Part shown: positions 27,279 to 36,772 of the stretch, in pieces
Numbering within the stretch: position 1 is the first letter of the stretch
How the letters are laid out: each line of letters starts with the position of its first letter
DNA from: Bacillota bacterium
GTDB taxonomy: Bacteria; Bacillota; UBA4882; UBA8346
DNA: 64,000 bases
Assembly: GCA_023392595.1 (NCBI GenBank)
Contig: JAEVYU010000013.1
Location: 1 to 64,000, forward strand
Direction: 5' to 3'
Made by a program: the position numbers and the translations under genes
Notes under the pieces: generated by a model
What the model was told of the DNA's origin: nothing
The model's database searches: none
Seen by the model: the letters and a program-made list of their open reading frames with translations, nothing else

Positions 27279-27396
27279 GAGGCTGTCTAAAAAGCAATTC
27301 GAAATCAATAAGAAATACAATATATAGCTTCATCGAATAGGTCGGTTTCAATATATTGTATTTCTTTATCGTCAAATTTCTTTTTGGGACAGCCCC
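27279..27396. repeat. MITE-like palindromic element, GGCTGTC ends (copy 2)
   Basis: The left arm, starting GAGGCTGTCTAAAAAG, and the right arm, whose complement starts GGGGCTGTCCCAAAAAG, match over about 48 nt at roughly 80% by eye, including AGAAATACAATATAT in both. The ends resemble the terminal repeats of several insertion-sequence families, and no coding capacity lies inside. This fits a non-autonomous miniature element. Related ends are found at 14023 and 55818. Confidence 0.65.
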
Positions 27397-27483
27397 GACG
27401 CCTCTGCGGGAGATATTCTTTTGATTTTAAATCAATAGATAGCTGATAGATCACTACATCCAAATAATTTGCTGAATTAACTA

Positions 27484-27585
27484 GTAAAACGTTCTCTAAT
27501 AATTACGTAATGATTGTGAACGTTTTACTTAAGTAGAGCGTATCTTCCCCATCTTTGATTACCGTTTATTTACGATACGCTCTAC
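27484..27585 (-). repeat. 102-bp double-hairpin element (copy A)
   Basis: Two perfect hairpins are joined by TTAA: GTAAAACGTTC/GAACGTTTTAC (27484-27494/27518-27528, 23-nt loop) and GTAGAGCGTATC/GATACGCTCTAC (27533-27544/27574-27585, 29-nt loop). An inverted copy of identical length lies at 41795-41896. Outside the element are TA on the left and TA on the right. No protein is encoded. Confidence 0.88.
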
Positions 27586-27620
27586 TAGGTTCCTGGGGCA
27601 AAGGAAACGAGGCATAACAA

Positions 27621-28424
27621 ATGGTTATTGATTTTCATACGCATGCTTTTCCGGATGATTTGGCTGAGAAAGCGCTGGACACTATTTTAGCAAATATCAA
27701 CTATATCTACACTCCGGTCCATAATGGGACTATTTCCAGCCTGTTAAAGAACATGGATCAATGGAATATTGATATTTCTGTTATCCAGCCGGTTGTTACC
27801 AAACAATCCCAGACGCAAAAAACCAATGAGTGGGCTAGAAGTATTTGTTCGGATCGCATCATTTCCTTCGGCGGCATTTATCCCTATACCGACGACTATA
27901 AACGGGATATCGATTTCGTGGCCGGTTTAGGTCTGAAAGGACTTAAATTTCACGCGGAATATCAAAATTTCACCATTGATGATCCTAAAATGCTGAAAAT
28001 TTACGACTATGCCTTAAGTAAAGGTTTAATGATTTTATATCACGCCGGCGCCGACCCCAGCATGCCGATGCCTTACAAAAGCAGTCCCAGGCAATTCGCA
28101 AGAATCGTTGATGCTATGAAGGGTGGTATAATTATTGCCGCACATTTGGGCGGATATGACCAGTGGGATGATGTTGAAAAGTATCTGGTGGGTAAAAATA
28201 TTTATCTGGATACCTCAATGGGTTTTGACCACTATAAACAGGAACAATTTTTGAGAATCGTCAAAAACCACGGCGCCGATAAAGTGTTATTTGCCTCCGA
28301 TGCGCCATGGAGCAATGGGAAAACTGAAATCCATCATTTAAAGGCCTTACCTATTTTGGAAATGGAGAAGCAAAAAATCTTGGGTGATAATGCCAAGAGG
28401 TTGTTAGGATTAACTAAAAAGTAA
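27621..28424 (+). CDS. Amidohydrolase-2 family metal-dependent hydrolase
   Basis: Encodes 267 residues forming a TIM-barrel metal enzyme. Ligand motifs visible are DFHTHAF (HxH) at the start, KFHAEYQ, YHAG, AAHLGG and FASDAPW with the final Asp. Family members hydrolyse lactones or amides or decarboxylate aromatic acids (for example gamma-resorcylate and ACMS decarboxylases). Being 150 bp before a gene that makes 4-hydroxybenzoate, a link to that pathway is possible but unproven. A 30-codon frame at 28453-28545 without a good ribosome site follows and was not called. Confidence 0.85.
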   Translation: MVIDFHTHAFPDDLAEKALDTILANINYIYTPVHNGTISSLLKNMDQWNIDISVIQPVVTKQSQTQKTNEWARSICSDRIISFGGIYPYTDDYKRDIDFVAGLGLKGLKFHAEYQNFTIDDPKMLKIYDYALSKGLMILYHAGADPSMPMPYKSSPRQFARIVDAMKGGIIIAAHLGGYDQWDDVEKYLVGKNIYLDTSMGFDHYKQEQFLRIVKNHGADKVLFASDAPWSNGKTEIHHLKALPILEMEKQKILGDNAKRLLGLTKK

Positions 28425-28575
28425 CCTCCCGGAAAATCGGTGTAACCAGCATATGGATGAAACTATGTTCAAACTCATCACCCAAACGGCAGAGGTATTA
28501 AGCCAACGATACCAATCCTTACTTGAAAGAATTGAAATCAATTAACGTTTATTGAAAATAGGGAGGCTTACTATT

Positions 28576-29118
28576 TTGTCCTTACAAGAAAAATTGATGG
28601 CCGAAACAATTATTGGCGATAATTCCTTAAGTTTATTTCAAAAAATTCTTTTAACCACGGATGGGACAGTCACGAATCTTTTGAAACTTTACACCGGAGA
28701 AATGATCAAAGTCAAAAAAATTCGGCAGGAAATTATGCCTAGCGGAAAATCGGAAGAGTTACTTTGCTCCCCGGATACTCCGGTGTTGAAAAGAGACATT
28801 TTACTTTGTGGTAAAACCCGAAATTATGTTTATTGTGAATCTGTTTTTGTGTTTCAATTGCTTTCCCGTTCGATTCAATATAAGCTTCTGGAAACCGATC
28901 AGCCGGTTGGATTGATGTGGAGGGAGGAAAAACTTGAAACTTATCGGGAAGTGATTGATTACAAAGTCGAGTCCGCTCAATCACTGACACCTTACTTTGA
29001 TATACAGCCTCAGACGCCGATATTGTCAAGAACCTATTTAATCTATCAGAACCAGATCGCATTCGGGGCAATAACCGAAAAATTTCCCGCGACCTTTTTT
29101 AAGGAGGGGGGTTTATGA
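28576..29118 (+). CDS. Chorismate pyruvate-lyase (Rv2949c/DUF98 type)
   Basis: Predicted to split chorismate into pyruvate and 4-hydroxybenzoate. It has 180 residues from the TTG at 28576, with GGGAGG 9 nt before; an upstream in-frame TTG (28552) lacks a ribosome site. From memory, it lines up along its length with mycobacterial Rv2949c: TTDGTVTNLLKLY, an RDILLCGKTRNYVYCESVF segment (Rv2949c: RYIILKGRN...AAES), PVGLMWREEKLETYRE (PLGEVMAASHIETFKE) and a final ITEKFP (VTEHFL). In mycobacteria that enzyme feeds the p-hydroxybenzoate starter to phenolic glycolipid synthesis. Here it opens the polyketide locus. Its stop overlaps the start of a 27-codon ORF. Confidence 0.8.
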   Translation: MSLQEKLMAETIIGDNSLSLFQKILLTTDGTVTNLLKLYTGEMIKVKKIRQEIMPSGKSEELLCSPDTPVLKRDILLCGKTRNYVYCESVFVFQLLSRSIQYKLLETDQPVGLMWREEKLETYREVIDYKVESAQSLTPYFDIQPQTPILSRTYLIYQNQIAFGAITEKFPATFFKEGGL

Positions 29119-29198
29119 TCTTTGACCCCGATGGCAATGAAAGAGAACCCATGCAGTTGTTTTTGGACAAAGTTAATGTTATTCATGAAGGGCCGTAA
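29115..29198 (+). CDS. 27-residue coupled small ORF in the polyketide locus
   Basis: The ATG overlaps the chorismate-lyase stop (ATGA) and lies 4 nt after AAGGAGGGGGG, a near-perfect ribosome site. It ends at TAA 29196, 12 bp before the acyltransferase start. The product (starting MIFDPDGNEREPMQLF) is acidic, with no domain. It may be a real micropeptide, a translational relay to the acyltransferase gene, or the tail of a degraded gene. The coupling and strong ribosome site make translation likely; function is unknown. Confidence 0.5.
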   Translation: MIFDPDGNEREPMQLFLDKVNVIHEGP

Positions 29199-29210
29199 AG
29201 GATACTTATA

Positions 29211-30170
29211 ATGGGTAAACCAATCATATTCATGTTTTCAGGGCAGGGCTCCCAATATTATCATATGGGAAGAGAATTGTTTCATCAGAATTCTACTTTT
29301 CGCAATTGGATGATTACAATCGATGATATGGTTAGGCGAAAAATCGCTGTATCCATTATTGATGAAATTTATAATCCGAAGAAGCGAAAAGAAGAACCGT
29401 TTCGTCGGACCTTGTTTACCAGTCCGGCTATTTTTATGCTGGAATATTCTCTGGCCCAAGTTTTGTTGGAAAGCGGCGTGAAGCCCGATTATGTTCTGGG
29501 AGCCAGTTTGGGAGAATTCACAGCCGCCGCACTTTCTGGGGTTATGAGACTTGAAGAGAGTATCGAATGCCTCTTAAAACAGGCGGAAACGTTGGAAGAT
29601 CTTTGTCAAAATAGCAGTATGCTGACGATAGTCGGTAATCCCGCTCTTTATGATGACAATCCTCAATTATTTGAGGAGACCGAGATCGCCTCGATCAATT
29701 TCCATTCCCATTTCGTCATTTCCGGGAAAAATGAAAAAATAGTTGAAATTGCCGACTTTTTAAAAGGTAAGGAAATTATTTCTTTATTATTGCCGGTCTC
29801 TTTCGGTTTTCATTCTGCATGCATTGATCCGGCCGCCCCAATCTGTAGGGATTGTTTAAAAACCATAGCACTTCAAAAACCAAAGATACCATTCATCTCT
29901 TGTCTATTTGGAACTGAGATCCCTGAGATTTCCGGCGATTATTTCTGGAAAGTTGTTCGAAACCCGATCCGGTTTCAAAAAACGATTCAGGAGTTAGAAC
30001 AGCAAGGGGATTACCTCTATTTGGATCTTGGACCCTCAGGAACCTTGGCCACTTTTGTCAAATATAATCTTGGGACGGATTCTTCGTCCCGGTTTTGCGC
30101 GATCATAACACCATTCGATCAAGAATTGAAAAATTTAAAAATGATTCTAGACCTTGTTAAAGAGACATGA
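29211..30170 (+). CDS. Free-standing acyltransferase (malonyl-CoA:ACP type, trans-AT)
   Basis: Encodes 319 residues of FabD/PKS-AT fold. FSGQGSQYYHMG opens it; the active Ser is in GASLGEFTAAALSG and the catalytic His in SFGFHSACIDPA. The GFHS form corresponds to the HAFH signature associated with malonyl rather than methylmalonyl selection. The adjacent synthase lacks an AT domain, so this enzyme should load its carrier domains in trans. It starts 12 bp after the small ORF and ends 81 bp before the synthase gene. Length and motif order are those of trans-AT PKS acyltransferases. Confidence 0.9.
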   Translation: MGKPIIFMFSGQGSQYYHMGRELFHQNSTFRNWMITIDDMVRRKIAVSIIDEIYNPKKRKEEPFRRTLFTSPAIFMLEYSLAQVLLESGVKPDYVLGASLGEFTAAALSGVMRLEESIECLLKQAETLEDLCQNSSMLTIVGNPALYDDNPQLFEETEIASINFHSHFVISGKNEKIVEIADFLKGKEIISLLLPVSFGFHSACIDPAAPICRDCLKTIALQKPKIPFISCLFGTEIPEISGDYFWKVVRNPIRFQKTIQELEQQGDYLYLDLGPSGTLATFVKYNLGTDSSSRFCAIITPFDQELKNLKMILDLVKET

Positions 30171-30251
30171 AAGAAGGAAAAAACGAAGAGTTGGCGTAAA
30201 GTGATTGAACATAAGGTTTCAGGTAACCTTAGACCTTAAGGAGGAGAATGG

Positions 30252-33200
30252 ATGAAAAATATACCCGGAGCGGAAAATTCTTCGGAACTGCTCCCGATAT
30301 GGTTTATGGATCAATGTCAACGCTTTTCAGGAAAGAAATTATTTACTTTTCATCGAGAAAACGACGAGAAAGATTTCTTGACGGGAAAGGATTTAGCCGA
30401 TAAAGCCAAAGTCATCAGTCAATTTTTCCAACGCAAACTGGCGCCCGGGGAGAAAGTAATTCTTATTTTGCCTCAAGGACTGGATTATATTTGCGGATTA
30501 CTGGCCTGTTTCGATGCGAATGTGATTGCCATACCGACTCCGATAACCGACCCGGAGCAGCAGGAGCTTATTTCGGAAAAGGTTGGTCCGATACTTAAAG
30601 ATTCAAACGCGGCTTGCGTTTTGACGGATTCTCACTTCAAAGCCTATCTTGAAGCAAAAAACCTATTCGGTTCGGTTTCCCTATACAATATTCAGGAGTT
30701 ATCCTCCGGAAATTCTCGAGACGCAAAAGCTAGAACCAGAAATTGGGATGATATTGCCTTACTGTTATATACTTCGGGATCTACATCCCAGCCTAAAGGG
30801 GTAATGCTCAGTCACGGCAATGTAAGGTCTCAGGCTGCCATCGGAGCCTTTCAATGGGGAATAAGTGAGGATAGCCGTATTGTTTCATGGATGCCGCAAT
30901 TTCATAATTTCGGACTTTTTTTAAATATATTGACTCCCCTCATTAGCGGGGCTTCCAGCGTGATCATGTCGCCTGGCTCTTTTATTGGAAAGCCGGAAGA
31001 TTGGCTGATGACGATCAGCAGGCATCAAGCTACTCACACCGGAGCGCCCAATTTTGCCTTTGATTATTGTTGCTCCGCAATAAATCAAGAAGCTGTCCCA
31101 AATTTATCCCTGCACTCGCTCCAAGGAATTATTTGCGGCGGAGAACCCGTTCGCAAAGAAACCTATGAAAACTTTCAACGTAAATTTAAAACGTCGGGGC
31201 TTGGAGATAACGTGTTTTGTCCGCATTACGGAATGTCGGAAACCGGTTCACTGACAACGTTGAGGCCGGGTGCTCCCATGCGTTTTTTATTCCTCGATAT
31301 TCCCAGCCTCGAACTGCGAAAAGTAAAATTTAAGAACCAGGATAAAAAAAGTAAATCGGTAACCAGTTGTGGCGAGATTGATGAGTCCACTCAACTGGTG
31401 ATAGTAAATCCCGATAATTGTCAACCGTGTCCGGTGGGGGAAATCGGTGAAATCTGGGTAAAATCTCCTTCCGTCGCAGTTGGTTATTTAAACCGGAAAC
31501 AGGAAACCGGGGACTCGTTTTCAGGAACTTTAAGCTTAACAAAAGAAAGCGGGTTCTTTCGCACCGGAGATCTGGGATTTATCGAAGATAATCATCTTTA
31601 TATCGTTGGCCGTGAGAAGGAAGTCATTATTATTCACGGCAAAAATCATCATCCGGTGGACATCGAATGGACGATCAAAAAATATGTCCCCAGTCTATCC
31701 TTGCCGGTTTCGGTCTTTTCTTGCGATATCGAAGAACAAGAAAAAGTGGTGGTAGTTCAGGAAGTTGAAGTCTCCCATACCGAGCGGCAGCTAAAAAATT
31801 TCATTCAGTCGATCATTGCCGCGGTATCTGAAAACCATGGACTGGAACTATATACAATTCAATTGGTGGCCAAAGGAAGCATTCCCCGAACAGGAAGCGG
31901 CAAGATTCAGAGAAAGGCATGCCGCAATGCTTATTTGAATCAGACATTACCGGTAGTTTATCAATACCGGCAAGGGGATGTCGTATCCCCACCCCCCAGG
32001 GAAGACTCTCCTGCACTGTTCGATCAAGAGATCATCCAGACTTTAAAGCAAGCGGTTTTCCTGCCGGTTCTCAAAAGCGACTCCTCAACCATTACCGAAG
32101 CTTCATCCTTGAGTGAATTGGGATTGGACTCTATCCAATATGTCCGGATTTCCCGGAAGATCGAGGAAGTTTTCCAGATTCAATTTCCACCGGTGCTGTT
32201 CTTTAAACACCGTAGTTTTGAAAATTTGGCCGGCTATATTCGGGGCCAAATCGCAGAGACCCCGGTTCCATTTACGGCTTCAAGGTTAACCGGAACGGAA
32301 CCCTTGGATTTTTCCGGGAAGAGCCGGAACGAAGATATCGCAATTATCGGTGTAAGTTGTCATTTTCCAGGAGGGGCTGTCGATCCGGAGAGTTTTTGGG
32401 AAATATTATTGGCTCAAAAAGATTGTATCACATCTTTTTCCCAAAGCCGGCCCGAAATCTTAACCGAGGATCAACGTTATTACGGGGGAACGGGTGAATC
32501 TTTCCCGGAATGGGGAGGTTTTATTGGCGGGGTTGACCAATTTGACGCCACTTTTTTCAATATTTCACCCTTGGAAGCGGAAAGTATGGATCCCCAACAA
32601 CGGAAGCTTTTGGAACTCACCTGGAGTGTAATTGAAGACGGTGGGTATAATCCTTTGCAAATCGCCGGTGAAAAAATCGGTTTATTTGTCGGTGTCCATA
32701 ATAATGACTATGCGGATTTAGTGATCAGGCGGCCGGAATTGATGAAAACCTATGGCGCCTATTTGGATTCCGGGCTCCATTTTGGTATGATCGCCAATCG
32801 GGTATCGCGTTGGTTTGATTTCCATGGTCCCAGTGAGATTGTCAATACGGCTTGCTCCAGTTCACTGGTGGCGGTTCATCATGCGGTACGATCTATACAA
32901 CAAGGGGAAAGCAACCTTGCTATTGCCGCAGGCATTAATATCATTTTGACTTCCAGAGTCCATCGCGCTTGCCATCGCGGAGGAATGTTATCGAAGGACG
33001 GCCGCTGTAAAACTTTTGACCGATCAGCCAACGGGATTGTGCGCTCGGAAGGTTATGGCGCCCTTCTTCTTAAGCCATACGGACAGGCAGTCAGAGATGG
33101 GGATCCGATTTACGGAATGATTAAAAAGACCGTTATTAATCATGATGGGCAATCCAATTCACTTCGGGCGCCCAATATGAATGCCCAGAGGGAATTGATC

Positions 33201-36200
33201 AAGTCGGCCTATGAAGACCCGAATAGGACCCCTGAAACTGTCAGCTATATTGAAACCCATGGAACCGGAACATCCCTTGGCGATCCCATTGAAATTCAAG
33301 CTTTGCGGGAAGCATTTCAGGAAATCAACTCCAAGATACCCGATTCCCTATGTGGGCTGGGGACTGCCAAAACCAATATCGGGCATTGTGAATCGGCTTC
33401 GGGGATCGCCGGTGTGATTAAAGTGCTGATGTCCATGAAACATCAAAAGCTACCGGGAATTATTCATTTTAATCAGCTTAATCCGTATATCCATTTGAAA
33501 AACAGCCCTTTTTACATTATTGAAAAAACCCAAGAATGGAATAGGCGTAAAGACTCCGGGGGAAGAGACATTCCCAATAGGGCTGGGATTAGTTCTTTTG
33601 GACTTGGCGGTGTAAATGCCCATGTAGTTGTGGAAGAGTATATTCCCTCCGTCACGGATCCTTCAATTTCAGGTATTGCAGCGAAAGAGGAAACAGTAAT
33701 TATTCCTATTTCAGCCAAAACCAAGCAATGTTTACGGTCTTCTATTCAAAAATTGCAGGCGTTTCTCCGCCGATCGGAAGTTGATTTATTAAAGGCGGCC
33801 TATACGCTTCAAACAGGCCGGGCCGCAATGGAAGAGCGGATAGTCTTTGTGGTCAATGGAATTCCGGAATTGCTTCAGAAAATGGCCGATTTTGAGCAGG
33901 GGAAGGAATCCATCGGCAATTGCTGGCAAGGGTATAGGAAGCAAAATCCGGAGTCTTCTGAGAGCGGCGAAGAAACTCGGGAACTGATTCGAAAGTGGGT
34001 TGCCCAAGGAGAGCGGGGTCTGGGTAAGGTGGCTCAGCACTGGAGTCAAGGGGGAGCGGTGGATTGGAATTTGTTATATGGGGAAATAAAACCTCATCGT
34101 ATCCATTTACCGACCTATTCCTTTGCCAAGGAGCGATATTGGCTGCCGGAAAATAGAAACCCGATTCAAGAGGCAATTCCTACGAATGCCTTGACTTTCA
34201 TTCATCCTTTGTTACAGCAAAATACCTCCAACTTATCCGGATTGCGGTTTAGTTCCATTTTTAACGGCCGGGAGTTTTTCCTGGCGGATCATCGAGTGAA
34301 GGGAGAACGGATATTACCGGGGGTCGCTTATTTGGAGATGGTCAGAGCCGCAGTGATACAAGCAGTCGGCGGCATGGAAGAAAGCAGGACGACTATCCGG
34401 CTAAAAAACATCGTTTGGACCCGCTTCATTCGCGTAGGGGCACAACCGGTCCGGGTGAACATCGGATTGTTCCCGGAGAGTAACGGTGAGATAGCTTATG
34501 AAGTATCCTGCGAAACAGGGAATTCCCCCAACAATCCATCCGTGGATAGCCGGGGCCGTGCCGAGCTATGTTCCAAGTCTGACATTCCAACTTTGGATCT
34601 TTCATCGGTGAAGGCCGGGTGCAACCAAACCGTTCTTTTCCCAACTGAAGTGTATGAAGCCTTTAAGAAGGCGGGAATCCTTTACGGGCCGGGGCATCAA
34701 GGGATAAAAGAGCTATATATCGGGAAGGGAAAAATTCTGGCGCAGTTATCTTTGCCTGAATCCCTATCCACCACCAAGGACCAATATTTTCTGCACCCCA
34801 GTATAATGGATTCAGCCTTACAGGCGTTCATCGGATTTAAGGGTTTTGGTGATCCCAAATTGGCCCTGCCTTTTGCGATGGAGGAGTTGGAAATTATTGA
34901 TAAATCAACTTCTTCCATGTGGGCGTATCTCCAAATCCGGGAAGACCAGCCAATAGAGGGCGAGACCCAACAAATCGACATTGATCTTTGTGACGATCAA
35001 GGAATGATTCGGGTAAGAATGAAAGGAGTTTCATTTAAGGCAGCGGAAGAAAAAGCGGGTTTGGCGGAGACCATGGGGACACTCATGCTTGAGCCCGTAT
35101 GGAGGGAACGAAATCTTCTTCTTCCTCCGGAAACTATTTTTCCTGATTATAGCCGGCACCTGGTGATACTTTGTGAAATGCCTGTGGGGGCCGAGAACAG
35201 GATTGCCGGGGAAATGCCCGAGGTCCGCTGCATCCATTTCCAGTCCGAGCGGCCGGAGATCGAAAAGCGGTTCCAGAGTTATGCTTGTCAGGCATTGGAA
35301 GAAATACAAAGAGAGCTATCCCACCGCCAGACTGGAAAAGTACTGGTGCAAATCGTAGTGCCCCACTGGGGAGAAGGGGAAATATTCCAGGGGTTAGCCG
35401 GGCTTTTAAAGACCGCCGGGATTGAAAATCCGAAATTTGTGGGTCAGGTGATCGCAATCGAAGATCCGCTAAAAATCATTGAAACATTGCGGGAAAACGG
35501 CTGCATCCCTGATGATGGCCAAATCCGTTATTGCCAAGGACAGCGCTATGTTTTGGAATGGAATGAAATGGAGAAATCTCGCGAGAAAGGGATCATGCCT
35601 TGGAAAGATCGCGGCATTTACCTGATCACGGGTGGCGCCGGAGGTTTGGGAATGATATTTGCCCGCGAGATAGCGGCTCAAGCCAAAAATGTCAACTTAA
35701 TCCTGACCGGACGCTCCCCACTGTCTGCCGAAAAGCAAAATCGGATTCAAAAATTGGAAGCTCTGGGAGCCAAAGTAGTGTACAAGTCCGTCGATGTTAG
35801 CAACAGGGAAGCTGTTAACGGGTTAATCCGGAGTATCCGGGAGGAGTTTAAAGGACTCAATGGGATCATCCATAGCGCCGGCGTAATCAAGGATAATTAC
35901 ATCATTAAAAAGATCCCGGGCGAAGTTGAAGAGGTATTGGCCCCTAAAGTGGCGGGGCTGGTAAATATTGATCAGGCGAGCCGGGATTTGCAGCTGGACT
36001 TGGTGATTCTTTTTTCCTCGATCGCGGGATCTTTGGGTAATGCGGGACAGGCTGATTATTCGATGGCCAATGCTTTTATGGATGCTTATGCGGAATACCG
36101 GAACCGGTTGGTTGAGTCCGGACAGCGTCAGGGATGGACACTCTCGGTGAACTGGCCGTTATGGAAGGATGGCGGAATGCACATGGAAGCGGAAACCGCG

Positions 36201-36701
36201 AAAATGATGATGGAAAATACCGGGATGGTGGCGATGGAAAGTTCTGCAGGCATTAAGGCTTTATATGAGGGATTTTCCTCCGGAAAAAGTAGGATGATGG
36301 TGTTGGAGGGCCGTTTGGAACGGCTCAAGCACAGGTTGACCCCAGGGACAACGGCCACTGAAAACGCACCGGCCGATTCAAAAGTAGAAAATGAAGCGGG
36401 CTTGGGGGTTTTGGGTATAGGAGGAGATGCGCTCCGGGAAAAAACGGAGAACTACCTGAAAAATCTGATTTCAAAGGCCATCAATTTCCCGGCCGGGCGG
36501 ATCCCGGCGGATGCTCCCTTCGAGGAATACGGAATCGACTCCATTATGATGCTGGAACTCAACGTGAGACTGGAGAAAATCTTTGGTACACTGTCGCAAA
36601 CCTTATTTTATGAATACCAAACTCTCAAAGATTTAACCGGATACTTTCTCGAAGCCCATCGCGACAGGTTGCTCTCTCTGCTGGAAATTGAGAATGAGTA
36701 A
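30252..36701 (+). CDS. Multidomain polyketide synthase: FAAL-ACP-KS-DH-KR-ACP
   Basis: Encodes 2149 residues, start with AAGGAGGAGA. Domains: fatty-acyl-AMP-ligase-like adenylation domain (1-585; TSGSTSQPKG, PQFHNFGLFLNIL, catalytic Lys551 in GSGKIQRKACR); ACP1 (Ser627 in LGLDSIQ); ketosynthase (693-1115; Cys868 in TACSSS, His1003 in ETHGTGTS, His1045 in TNIGHCES); AT-docking/linker remnant ending in LPTYSF (1286), typical of trans-AT systems; dehydratase (His1347 in DHRVKGERILPG, Asp1520 in HPSIMDSALQ); ketoreductase (NADPH loop TGGAGGLG, about 1793; Tyr1936 in ADYSMANAF); ACP2 (Ser2097 in YGIDSIMM). No AT, ER or thioesterase. The ligase should activate a carboxylic acid, possibly 4-hydroxybenzoate from the upstream lyase, and load it on ACP1 for one or more KS-KR-DH cycles. 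FAAL-type ligases usually take fatty acids, so the starter is inference. Confidence 0.93.
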   Translation: MKNIPGAENSSELLPIWFMDQCQRFSGKKLFTFHRENDEKDFLTGKDLADKAKVISQFFQRKLAPGEKVILILPQGLDYICGLLACFDANVIAIPTPITDPEQQELISEKVGPILKDSNAACVLTDSHFKAYLEAKNLFGSVSLYNIQELSSGNSRDAKARTRNWDDIALLLYTSGSTSQPKGVMLSHGNVRSQAAIGAFQWGISEDSRIVSWMPQFHNFGLFLNILTPLISGASSVIMSPGSFIGKPEDWLMTISRHQATHTGAPNFAFDYCCSAINQEAVPNLSLHSLQGIICGGEPVRKETYENFQRKFKTSGLGDNVFCPHYGMSETGSLTTLRPGAPMRFLFLDIPSLELRKVKFKNQDKKSKSVTSCGEIDESTQLVIVNPDNCQPCPVGEIGEIWVKSPSVAVGYLNRKQETGDSFSGTLSLTKESGFFRTGDLGFIEDNHLYIVGREKEVIIIHGKNHHPVDIEWTIKKYVPSLSLPVSVFSCDIEEQEKVVVVQEVEVSHTERQLKNFIQSIIAAVSENHGLELYTIQLVAKGSIPRTGSGKIQRKACRNAYLNQTLPVVYQYRQGDVVSPPPREDSPALFDQEIIQTLKQAVFLPVLKSDSSTITEASSLSELGLDSIQYVRISRKIEEVFQIQFPPVLFFKHRSFENLAGYIRGQIAETPVPFTASRLTGTEPLDFSGKSRNEDIAIIGVSCHFPGGAVDPESFWEILLAQKDCITSFSQSRPEILTEDQRYYGGTGESFPEWGGFIGGVDQFDATFFNISPLEAESMDPQQRKLLELTWSVIEDGGYNPLQIAGEKIGLFVGVHNNDYADLVIRRPELMKTYGAYLDSGLHFGMIANRVSRWFDFHGPSEIVNTACSSSLVAVHHAVRSIQQGESNLAIAAGINIILTSRVHRACHRGGMLSKDGRCKTFDRSANGIVRSEGYGALLLKPYGQAVRDGDPIYGMIKKTVINHDGQSNSLRAPNMNAQRELIKSAYEDPNRTPETVSYIETHGTGTSLGDPIEIQALREAFQEINSKIPDSLCGLGTAKTNIGHCESASGIAGVIKVLMSMKHQKLPGIIHFNQLNPYIHLKNSPFYIIEKTQEWNRRKDSGGRDIPNRAGISSFGLGGVNAHVVVEEYIPSVTDPSISGIAAKEETVIIPISAKTKQCLRSSIQKLQAFLRRSEVDLLKAAYTLQTGRAAMEERIVFVVNGIPELLQKMADFEQGKESIGNCWQGYRKQNPESSESGEETRELIRKWVAQGERGLGKVAQHWSQGGAVDWNLLYGEIKPHRIHLPTYSFAKERYWLPENRNPIQEAIPTNALTFIHPLLQQNTSNLSGLRFSSIFNGREFFLADHRVKGERILPGVAYLEMVRAAVIQAVGGMEESRTTIRLKNIVWTRFIRVGAQPVRVNIGLFPESNGEIAYEVSCETGNSPNNPSVDSRGRAELCSKSDIPTLDLSSVKAGCNQTVLFPTEVYEAFKKAGILYGPGHQGIKELYIGKGKILAQLSLPESLSTTKDQYFLHPSIMDSALQAFIGFKGFGDPKLALPFAMEELEIIDKSTSSMWAYLQIREDQPIEGETQQIDIDLCDDQGMIRVRMKGVSFKAAEEKAGLAETMGTLMLEPVWRERNLLLPPETIFPDYSRHLVILCEMPVGAENRIAGEMPEVRCIHFQSERPEIEKRFQSYACQALEEIQRELSHRQTGKVLVQIVVPHWGEGEIFQGLAGLLKTAGIENPKFVGQVIAIEDPLKIIETLRENGCIPDDGQIRYCQGQRYVLEWNEMEKSREKGIMPWKDRGIYLITGGAGGLGMIFAREIAAQAKNVNLILTGRSPLSAEKQNRIQKLEALGAKVVYKSVDVSNREAVNGLIRSIREEFKGLNGIIHSAGVIKDNYIIKKIPGEVEEVLAPKVAGLVNIDQASRDLQLDLVILFSSIAGSLGNAGQADYSMANAFMDAYAEYRNRLVESGQRQGWTLSVNWPLWKDGGMHMEAETAKMMMENTGMVAMESSAGIKALYEGFSSGKSRMMVLEGRLERLKHRLTPGTTATENAPADSKVENEAGLGVLGIGGDALREKTENYLKNLISKAINFPAGRIPADAPFEEYGIDSIMMLELNVRLEKIFGTLSQTLFYEYQTLKDLTGYFLEAHRDRLLSLLEIENE

Positions 36702-36772
36702 ACCGACATCACTGCGGCCAATTTATAGGTTAAGAGTAGGCTTTTTAGCCACCTTTGAAGGAGAGCAGATCC

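Larger units (their letters stand above)
27183..27620. other. Repeat-filled intergenic region
   Basis: No gene was found in these 438 bases. They hold a 118-bp imperfect palindrome (27279-27396) and a 102-bp double-hairpin element (27484-27585). The remaining about 120 bases are AT-rich with no clear promoter. The amidohydrolase ribosome site (GAAACGAGG) lies right after the second element. Confidence 0.8.

Noticed and set aside
27183..27620. Possible CRISPR array or riboswitch
   Set aside because: The repeats are inverted pairs, not regularly spaced direct repeats, and no known riboswitch core was found.
28453..28545. 30-codon frame between the amidohydrolase and the chorismate lyase
   Set aside because: No ribosome site before its ATG and no similarity recognised; treated as spacer.
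30252..36701. Acyltransferase domain inside the synthase
   Set aside because: Between KS and DH there is no GQGSQ or GHSxGE motif, only the docking/linker segment ending in LPTYSF.
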